From: Mycolicibacterium stellerae
GTDB lineage: Bacteria; Actinomycetota; Actinomycetes; Mycobacteriales; Mycobacteriaceae
Length of the DNA: 55,735 nucleotides
Direction of reading: 5' to 3'
NCBI RefSeq assembly: GCF_003719305.1
Contig: NZ_RARC01000042.1
Span: 1 to 55,735 of the forward strand
Shown here: positions 50,201 to 55,735 of the stretch, in pieces
How the letters are laid out: each line of letters opens with the position of its first letter
Numbering within the stretch: the first letter of the stretch is position 1
The notes under the pieces: model-generated
Databases searched by the model: none
The model's input: only the letters and a program-made list of their open reading frames with translations
Told to the model about the DNA's origin: nothing
Position numbers and translations under genes: made by a program

Positions 50201-50902
50201 CTAGCCGGCGGCTAATTCCGTCGGCAGCCCGTCGATTCCGGCGCGGATCGCCGCCAGCCCGGACTCGCGGGCCTTCAGCTTGGTCGCGACATGCGCGCCG
50301 GCGTGCAGCGTCGCCGCCGCCTCCGTCGCGACCTCCTGCGCGCGTGCCAGCACCTTGTCCGCGTCGACGATCTCGTCCAGCCAGCCTGCGGCGATAGCCT
50401 CGGCGCCGACGAACGTCGACGCCATGGCGGTGGCCCGGTGGAATGCCGCAGGCGTCAACCGCATGCGCATGATCTCGATCGCCGAGATCGGAATCGTCAT
50501 GCCGATGGCCACCTCGATGGCCTGGCACCGCGACTTCGGAGCGCCGACCCGGTGGTCGCCGCTCAGCAGCAGAAACGAACCCATCGCGATCGCCGGCCCC
50601 GTCGCGGCCATGATTACCGGCTTGGGGAACGTCAGGCAGCGCACAGACAATTCGAACCCGCCCGCCAGCATCGCCAGCGCCGCCTGCGGGTCGCCGGACT
50701 GGAAGACCGACAGGTCGAACCCGCCGCTGAAGACCCGCTGATTTCCTGCCAGCACGACGGCCTTGGCGTCGTCCTTCTCGGCACGGTCGAGAGCCTCGTT
50801 GATGGCGGTCTGCATCGTCGGCCCGAGCACGTTCACCTTGCCGTCGTCCAGCGCGATCGTCGCGACGGATTCGCTGAGCTCGTAATTCACCAGGCTGGTC
50901 AT
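50201..50902 (-). CDS. Crotonase / enoyl-CoA hydratase family protein
   Basis: A 233-residue crotonase. RVFSGGFDLSVFQSGD holds the first oxyanion-hole stretch and PVIMAATGPAIAMGSFLLLSGDHRVG the second. The usual catalytic Glu pair is not obvious (AIEVAIGMTIP in that place), so it may act as an isomerase, thioesterase or other crotonase-type enzyme and not as a true hydratase. The start is the ATG at 50902 with a GGAGG site 4 bases before it. It leads the operon with the TetR gene. Confidence 0.87.
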   Translation of the reverse strand: MTSLVNYELSESVATIALDDGKVNVLGPTMQTAINEALDRAEKDDAKAVVLAGNQRVFSGGFDLSVFQSGDPQAALAMLAGGFELSVRCLTFPKPVIMAATGPAIAMGSFLLLSGDHRVGAPKSRCQAIEVAIGMTIPISAIEIMRMRLTPAAFHRATAMASTFVGAEAIAAGWLDEIVDADKVLARAQEVATEAAATLHAGAHVATKLKARESGLAAIRAGIDGLPTELAAG

Positions 50903-50936
50903 CGGGCCTCCCTTGACGTGCACATTCGTTTCAGAT

Positions 50937-50962
50937 CGATGTTACGAAACGATGTTACGAAA
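50937..50962. promoter_or_regulatory. Tandem 13-bp repeat, candidate TetR operator
   Basis: CGATGTTACGAAA occurs twice in direct succession at 50937-50949 and 50950-50962, 35-60 bases before the crotonase start. An upstream CGTTTC (50927-50932) pairs with GAAACG inside the repeat, giving extra dyad symmetry. The position between promoter and start of the regulator operon suggests autoregulation by the TetR protein. Confidence 0.5.
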
Positions 50963-50987
50963 GCCAAGCCGGCGAGGATCCTCGGCG

Positions 50988-51995
50988 TCAGCCGCCGCCG
51001 AGGCCGCGCCGGTGCCTGCCGTTGATCACCCGGGTCTGGGCGTCGTCGTCGTCATACGGCGGCGGCTCATCGTCATACGACGGCGGCGGGTCGTCGTACT
51101 CAGGGGGCAGGCCGTCGTAGCGCTGCGGCGACTGGTTGGCGTACCGCAGCGGCGCAGGCTTGGGCGGCAGCTCGTCGACGGACACCGGGGCAGCGGGCGC
51201 AACCGGGTTGCGCTGCGGAACCTCCTGCTCGACGAACTGGCTGCGGTAGCGATCGCGTTGCTCGTTGGCCGCCGCGTTGATCCTGTTGATCTCCGATTGC
51301 AGGGCCTCTTGGCGGCTCTCGGTCGCCGCGTAGTGGTAGTAGGTCAGCAGGCCACGAAGCAGCTCCAGCTTCTGCTTCTCCTGGCGCGCCAAATCGTGGG
51401 AGGTCAACAGCTCGAGCCGCTCGACCGGGTGCAGCGTCGACCAGTCCAGAACCGCGGGGGTGCGGAACTGATGCCGCTTGTGCTTCGTCTTTCCCTGCCG
51501 AGACGAATTCGGCTGGTCGTAGAACGTCACGGCACCCGCGAAGCGCGAGCCGATGGACTCGCCGAGTTGCTTGCGGTCCAGCGCCGAATCCCACACCGTG
51601 CGCCATTCCTGTGTCGGCGCGAGGTACGGGATCTCCGCGGGCAGTTTCAGCGGGACGATATCGACGTAGTTGTCCGCGTCGGCGCCCTCGTAGCGAGGTA
51701 CCGTCGGCGGCGTCGCGAACTCGAACTTGATTCCGTACGCGGGCTTCTGACCGAAGTTCTTCACCACCAGCTCGACGAGATGCCAGTCCGTCGAGCTGGG
51801 CTCCATGAACATCGCGACATTGGGCTGCGAGATGTCTTCGGTCTCGTGCTTGGCCGACTGGAATTGCCGCCATGCGTAGACGAGGGCGGCAATGGTGACG
51901 CAGAGGGCCAGCCAGGCCGCCAGCGCCGTCCACGCGCCAGACGATAAATTCGCGATATCGCCGGCGCGGTCGTCGAACCATTCCGTAATCGCCAC
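50988..51995 (-). CDS. Membrane-anchored hypothetical protein with Pro/Asp/Tyr repeats
   Basis: A 335-residue protein. One membrane helix near residues 20-42 leads to a soluble beta-type region (about 50-165) with HLVELVVKNFGQKPAYGIKFEF, then a coiled-coil-like charged segment (about 195-255), and a C-terminal low-complexity tail of PPxYDDxPPxYDD units. No established family is named with confidence; it resembles many mycobacterial membrane-anchored hypothetical proteins. Upstream are 164 bases to the DUF2235 gene. Confidence 0.7.
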   Translation of the reverse strand: MAITEWFDDRAGDIANLSSGAWTALAAWLALCVTIAALVYAWRQFQSAKHETEDISQPNVAMFMEPSSTDWHLVELVVKNFGQKPAYGIKFEFATPPTVPRYEGADADNYVDIVPLKLPAEIPYLAPTQEWRTVWDSALDRKQLGESIGSRFAGAVTFYDQPNSSRQGKTKHKRHQFRTPAVLDWSTLHPVERLELLTSHDLARQEKQKLELLRGLLTYYHYAATESRQEALQSEINRINAAANEQRDRYRSQFVEQEVPQRNPVAPAAPVSVDELPPKPAPLRYANQSPQRYDGLPPEYDDPPPSYDDEPPPYDDDDAQTRVINGRHRRGLGGG

Positions 51996-52159
51996 GCGTC
52001 GTTAATATCATGCTCTGACGCTGAGGTCAGCATTCGATAACCGCAGACCTTGAAATTTGCTGTGACGCTAATTTCTGGTGAGTTAGTTGAGGCTGATGTG
52101 CCTCACGGGGTTGCCCGCACAAATTGCCAACGTTTCACGTGGTGGCGCCGTCGACAGAC

Positions 52160-53215
52160 CTACGAGGCGACCGCGGTGAGCTCGTCGGAATCCGGCTCTG
52201 CCTTGACGATGGGCCTGGTGTCGGGCGCAGGCAGACGCTCTGCGCGGGCGGCCCAATCCAAATCGGACCAGACGATGTGCCACGGCAGCCGACGCCAATA
52301 GTCGGGATGCGCGCGCACGTACACGTCGACGCTGGCGTGCACGAGCGCATCCACGGGCACCTTGCGCAGGTGTAGCGACCGGGCGCCCTCGGCGAGTGCG
52401 TCCCGGTCGGTCGGGGCGGGCGTGCATGGCATTCCCGCCTCGCCGATGATGACGCCCGCCTTGGTCACACCGTCGAGCATCCAGTCGAGCGTGATGTCGG
52501 CCAGCGGCCAGTACGCGTTCGGCCCGCCGACGACATCGCAGTGGGCGCCGCGGAACCACACTTCTTCGATTGCGCCGTCGTTGCGACCGATTCGGCATTC
52601 CCCGAACGGGCCCGATCCACCGTCGATGGCCACCGCGTGGCGGCCAGAGACGACGTTGCCCAACCAGTCTTCTTCGCAAAGCGATGGTGTTCCAGGCACT
52701 TTCACGGTGTCCCATAGCCCGAGGAAGTGCACAGGAACGGCGACGTCGTCGCGGTCATCCAGTGCACACGCCATCTGGTGGATCTGCTTCCAGTCCTGCA
52801 TGGTTCGGCGCTGGCCGGGCAATGCGTAAGCGGCCAGCGCGTACTCCACGACGTGGTCGGCGCGGTCGGCCATCATCCCGACAATGCCAAGCATCCGCGC
52901 CAGCGTCCGCGCGCAGTACGCACCGCGTCCGGCGCCGAGCAGGAAGATCCGGTCCTCCGGCTCCCAATGCTCGGCGAGGAAGAAGTACGCATCGATGACG
53001 GATTCACGGGCAGCCGCTGCGACGTTCTCGCGCCACCTGCGGGCAGCAGGGTTGAGCAGCCGAGCGGGGTTGAGCGCGGCCTCGCCGGCGTCGTACCAGG
53101 TCAGCTGGCGGTCGTCGTCGGTGGCGAGCAGCCGGAACAGGGTTTCGGCGTTGGTCGCGTCGCGTGGACCCGCACGATTGTTTGTGCTGTCGAAGCACAG
53201 GACGAGGTTCTTCAT
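52160..53215 (-). CDS. DUF2235 (Tle1-like hydrolase fold) protein lacking the nucleophile serine
   Basis: A 351-residue protein. It begins with NLVLCFDSTNN, the DUF2235 opening (usual form FDGTxN). The segment IFLLGAGRGAYCARTLARMLG at about 90-110 corresponds to the nucleophile elbow GFSRGA of the Tle1 phospholipase family, but residue 96 is Gly where the family has Ser. VPVHFLGLWDTVKVPG and EVWFRGAHCDVVGG downstream match the acid and His regions. The ATG at 53215 has a GGGAG site 6 bases upstream. A catalytically dead or altered enzyme is the simplest reading. It is divergent from the CAP gene. Confidence 0.82.
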   Translation of the reverse strand: MKNLVLCFDSTNNRAGPRDATNAETLFRLLATDDDRQLTWYDAGEAALNPARLLNPAARRWRENVAAAARESVIDAYFFLAEHWEPEDRIFLLGAGRGAYCARTLARMLGIVGMMADRADHVVEYALAAYALPGQRRTMQDWKQIHQMACALDDRDDVAVPVHFLGLWDTVKVPGTPSLCEEDWLGNVVSGRHAVAIDGGSGPFGECRIGRNDGAIEEVWFRGAHCDVVGGPNAYWPLADITLDWMLDGVTKAGVIIGEAGMPCTPAPTDRDALAEGARSLHLRKVPVDALVHASVDVYVRAHPDYWRRLPWHIVWSDLDWAARAERLPAPDTRPIVKAEPDSDELTAVAS

Positions 53216-53704
53216 AGCAAACTCCCTGACCGCACGTCCCCATGGCTCGAGACGCTGACAGGGAGAGTTTGCCAGGAAAACGCAGGCGTGTCTTGCGTAT
53301 TGCACTACTCGAATAACTCGACATTCGAATTTCGAAGGTAAATGCCGCTGCTCAGTCCGGATTCAGTTGTCCATGTCCGGCAAACCGAGAGTCAGATGCC
53401 AGAGAACTGCAGATATCGGTCCGGATGGCGTTGAAGGGACCCCGCCACCGCGTTAGCTGCGACTGTCGCAGTCCGCCGCGGCTCCGTTGCTGTAGTCATT
53501 CAAGATTCGACGGTTGGCGCGGGTGGTCACGCTAGATAGCAACGAAGCCGGTTTTTCGTCTGCGGGTACTCGGCGGCCATCCCGCGCGCGATATGAGTGG
53601 AGTATCCCGATACCCAAGACTTTGCCGCGGACGGTGTGTTTCCTGTGTATACGGACCGCAACACCGGCCCCGTCTTCGCGGGGCCACTGCAACAGGAGAA
53701 CTGC
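53216..53704. other. Long divergent intergenic region with palindrome
   Basis: A 489-base region between two divergent genes. It holds a perfect 15-bp palindrome CTGCGACTGTCGCAG (53457-53471) and an AT-rich patch with repeated TTCGAA-like motifs near 53310-53335. The right end has the AGGAG ribosome-binding site of the CAP gene, and TATACG near 53654 could be its -10 element. No convincing coding region was seen. Confidence 0.5.
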
Positions 53705-54673
53705 ATGAAACGCAAACAAGTGGGGCGCTATGTGTTTGCGCCGCTGTCCGTGGCGACCCTCACGGTGCTGGCAGGCGTCTACTCCCCGGCGTCGATCGCG
53801 CTGGCCGACCCGAGCATCAGCACCGGCGTCGGTTCGGTGGCGGGCGGGTTCAAGTTGGCACCCGATGACCGGCCCGACGGGGACGGCGACGGCCTGTTCG
53901 ACGACGACGAAGTCGAGGTGTATTTCACCGATCCCAAGGTCGCCGACACCGACAGCGACGGAAGTTCGGACGGCGAAGAGGTCTACGTCGGCACTGATCC
54001 AAAGGTGAAGAACGCGGCCGCGGCGCGTCCCGACGGCGATGGAGACGGCCTGTTCGACGACGACGAGGTCAACGTCTACGGCACCGACCCGAAGGTTGCC
54101 GACACCGACAAAGACGGCGCCGACGACGGCCAGGAAGTCTTCGACAAGACCGACCCGAAGGCGGCCAACAACGCAGGCAACAACGGCCCGGCCAACGGCG
54201 GCAACAACGGCCCGGCCAACGGCGGTAACAACGGCCCGGCCAACGGCGGCAACCCGGCTGCCGGTGATTTCTCGGGCGAGGTGCTGGCGCTGATCAACGG
54301 GCAGCGCGCCGCGGCAGGCTGTGCGGCGCTGCCGAGCAACGGGCAGTTGTCGTCGGCTGCCGCGCGACACGCCAACGACATGCTGAAGAACAAGCTCGCC
54401 AGCGACCAACACACCGGTTCGGACGGCTCATCGGCGCAGTTACGCTTCAACGACTCGGGCTATCCGGCAGGCCACAACGCGAACAGCTCAGGTGAGATCG
54501 TCTTCTCGGCACCGGGCCTCACGCCGCAGTCGACCGTCGATGGGTGGATGAACAGCGCTGGTCACAAGGCGATCATCACCAACTGCTCGTGGACGGATAT
54601 CGGTGTCGCGTCGGTCTCGGACGGCACGAGGCTCAGCTCGGTCGGAGTGTTCGGCAAGCACGCCTTCCCGTGA
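53705..54673 (+). CDS. Secreted CAP-domain protein with calcium-type Asp repeats
   Basis: A 322-residue exported protein. A signal peptide (about 1-35; SPASIALADP at its end) is followed by two repeats of about 45 residues with DGDGDGLFDDDE and DTDSDG / DTDKDG type calcium-binding loops (thrombospondin-3-like). A linker of three NNGPANGG units follows, then a C-terminal CAP/SCP domain (about 195-322) with EVLALINGQRAAAGC, SSAAARHANDML, HTGSDG and GHKAIITNCSWTDIGV. The two Cys could form a disulfide. CAP proteins act outside the cell and bind lipids or other ligands. The ATG at 53705 has AGGAG upstream. Confidence 0.88.
   Translation: MKRKQVGRYVFAPLSVATLTVLAGVYSPASIALADPSISTGVGSVAGGFKLAPDDRPDGDGDGLFDDDEVEVYFTDPKVADTDSDGSSDGEEVYVGTDPKVKNAAAARPDGDGDGLFDDDEVNVYGTDPKVADTDKDGADDGQEVFDKTDPKAANNAGNNGPANGGNNGPANGGNNGPANGGNPAAGDFSGEVLALINGQRAAAGCAALPSNGQLSSAAARHANDMLKNKLASDQHTGSDGSSAQLRFNDSGYPAGHNANSSGEIVFSAPGLTPQSTVDGWMNSAGHKAIITNCSWTDIGVASVSDGTRLSSVGVFGKHAFP
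53870..54160 (+). repeat. Two tandem repeats of about 134 bases coding for Asp-rich calcium loops
   Basis: Repeat 1 (about 53870-54003) and repeat 2 (about 54027-54160) share most positions and encode the pattern RPDGDGDGLFDDDEV then YxTDPKVADTD then DGxExxxxTDPK. They are separated by about 23 bases and probably arose by duplication. Confidence 0.75.
54179..54250 (+). repeat. Three tandem 24-bp repeats coding for NNGPANGG
   Basis: The 24-base unit, beginning AACAACGGCCCGGCCAACGG, occurs three times at 54179-54202, 54203-54226 and 54227-54250, with one silent change at the end of the second. It encodes the linker before the CAP domain. Unit number could vary between strains. Confidence 0.9.
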
Positions 54674-54683
54674 GCCGATTGCG

Positions 54684-55604
54684 CTAGCTGACCGGCAGCA
54701 CGACCCCCGGGGTCATCGGATCGGCGTGCAGCTCGACCGACTCTGGCACGGTGCCCGGCGGTACGTCGTAGGCCAGGCCGACGTCGACCTGGCCGCCCGG
54801 CGGGATATCGACGAACCCGCCGCCGACGTAGAACGTGGCCTCGTCGTCGATCGTGTACACCTGACCGCCCGCGTTCAGCTTCTGGAACGTGCCGAGGAAC
54901 TGACCGGGATCCGGGCTGGTGTTCTGCACGGTGAGGCGGACGACGATGAACTCGCCTTGGGCATCCTTGGTGAGGAACTCGTTCTCCGCGTCGGTGATGG
55001 TGGTGCCGCTCTCGACACCGACCACCGAGAACGTCAGCGGGCCGTCGACGGCACCCGCCAACGGCGGCGGCGGTGCCGACTCGGAGGCCGTGCTCTCCTC
55101 CGGGGACGTCGTCACTTCGGTTGTGGTGGTGGAGGTTTCGGTGGTCGGCGAGGAGAGGTCCACGGTGTCGGGCTTGTGGATGACGAACGCGTACACGGCG
55201 GCGAGGACCAACACAAGCAGCAGCGCGGCCACGGCACCGCCGAACCCCATCACCAGCTTGCGGTTGTCGACCGGGACCCGCGGCTCGGTGCCTGCGGGCG
55301 GTTCGACGGGCTGCGGCTCCGGCGGCGTCGACGTGGTGGCGTCGGCGTAGGGAGCGGTCTCGCGCGGCGGCTCTGGCGGCGGCTCGGACGTCCAATCGCG
55401 CAGCGGCACCTTCGTCGTTGGCTGCTCGGTCAGCGGCAATGGCGGTGGCGCGTAGGACGGTTCGGGCGTCTGCTCAGGGGTTGGATCAGGCGTCTGCTCG
55501 GGGGTCGGGTCGGTCGTCGGCTCCGGGTCTGGCGCGGACTCCGGCTCGGATGCCCAATCGCGCAACTCCGGCGGGGGCTCGGGGGTCCAGTCCCGCAGCG
55601 GCAC
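54684..55604 (-). CDS. DUF4352 membrane-anchored protein, N-terminus unclear
   Basis: At least 306 residues. The N-terminal third is Pro/Glu/Thr-rich with a duplicated QPTTKVPLRDWTxEPPPE unit and DPTPEQTP repeats. One membrane helix (about 117-143) leads to a Ser/Thr-rich stalk and a DUF4352 domain (about 190-306; FIVVRLTVQNTSPDPGQF, YTIDDEATFYVGGGF). GTG 55604 is a safe internal start. The family-like frame continues to about 55680 (YVGSHRAPEPTPEPLSITDQ), but no start codon lies in it: an ATG at 55683 is one base out of frame. The real N-terminus may therefore be disrupted. DUF4352 proteins are surface or secreted proteins without known activity. Confidence 0.75.
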   Translation of the reverse strand: MPLRDWTPEPPPELRDWASEPESAPDPEPTTDPTPEQTPDPTPEQTPEPSYAPPPLPLTEQPTTKVPLRDWTSEPPPEPPRETAPYADATTSTPPEPQPVEPPAGTEPRVPVDNRKLVMGFGGAVAALLLVLVLAAVYAFVIHKPDTVDLSSPTTETSTTTTEVTTSPEESTASESAPPPPLAGAVDGPLTFSVVGVESGTTITDAENEFLTKDAQGEFIVVRLTVQNTSPDPGQFLGTFQKLNAGGQVYTIDDEATFYVGGGFVDIPPGGQVDVGLAYDVPPGTVPESVELHADPMTPGVVLPVS

Positions 55605-55735
55605 CTTTGTGGTGGGCTGATCGGTGATCGACAGCGGCTCGGGCGTCGGCTCAGGAGCGCGATGAGACCCGACGTATGAGCATCTGGAGACGCTGGTGAA
55701 GGTACATCAGCTGTTGTCTGCGGGACGAGGTCGTT

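Noticed and set aside
53453..54412. Minus-strand open frame opposite the CAP gene
   Set aside because: Its repeats mirror the Asp-repeat coding sequence on the plus strand; no independent signal.

Overview
The window looks like a piece of chromosome from a mycobacterium, probably a fast-growing environmental Mycolicibacterium-type species. GC is high, GTG starts are frequent and stop/start overlaps are common. Several gene families are mycobacterial hallmarks: a DUF222/HNH protein, an MmpS/MmpL pair, an MPT63-like secreted antigen, EspC/WXG-type ESX substrates, a Pks16-type adenylating enzyme, GAF-ANTAR regulators, Ddn-like and LLM F420-dependent oxidoreductases, and an L,D-transpeptidase. 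No rRNA, tRNA, CRISPR array or intact insertion sequence was seen.

Left part (1-11.7 kb): the end of an HNH-endonuclease gene and prfC. Next is an AT-richer accessory cassette with an EspC-like gene, a WXG-type putative toxin, two tandem paralogous small genes (candidate immunity genes) and the broken stub of a third. A DUF5996 gene follows, then an mmpS-mmpL export operon preceded by a TetR gene and a GlxA-type AraC regulator.

11.8-17.5 kb: a compact nitrile operon holding a DUF1097 membrane protein, cobalt-type nitrile hydratase beta and alpha, the activator, and the cobalt transporters CbtB and CbtA. It is transcribed divergently from the GlxA-type regulator. After it come a 49-residue ORF, a TIGR03617-type LLM oxidoreductase, a region with a perfect 28-bp inverted repeat, and an MPT63-like secreted protein with an acidic tail.

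17.5-28.8 kb: a DNA-repair block on the minus strand: HD-domain gene, recC, recB, recD, then a Pif1-like helicase fused to a DnaQ-like segment and a BRCT domain. A second copy of the inverted repeat lies just upstream of this block.

29-41 kb: a Ddn-like oxidoreductase, an L,D-transpeptidase, an NCS1 permease with a zinc-ribbon-like tail, an FAD monooxygenase, a small membrane protein, a Ser/Thr kinase with an extracellular domain, a lipid block (BrkB/YihY, diacylglycerol-kinase-like enzyme, two PAP2 phosphatases), a cold-shock gene with a 5' hairpin and a strong terminator, and a DUF5994 gene with a small partner.

41-55.7 kb: DUF3060, VOC, NAD(P)/FAD reductase and CorA genes; three GAF-ANTAR regulators next to a Pks16-type ligase and a STAS protein; an enoyl-CoA-hydratase/TetR pair with a repeat-type operator; a membrane-anchored hypothetical protein; a DUF2235 protein lacking its nucleophile serine; a secreted CAP protein with calcium-type Asp repeats; and a DUF4352 membrane protein at the right edge.

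Most promising for novelty are the ESX toxin/immunity cassette with decaying immunity copies, the Pif1/DnaQ-like/BRCT fusion in the recCBD block, and the dispersed palindromic repeats. All functions are assigned from motifs and family memory only; no database search was possible.
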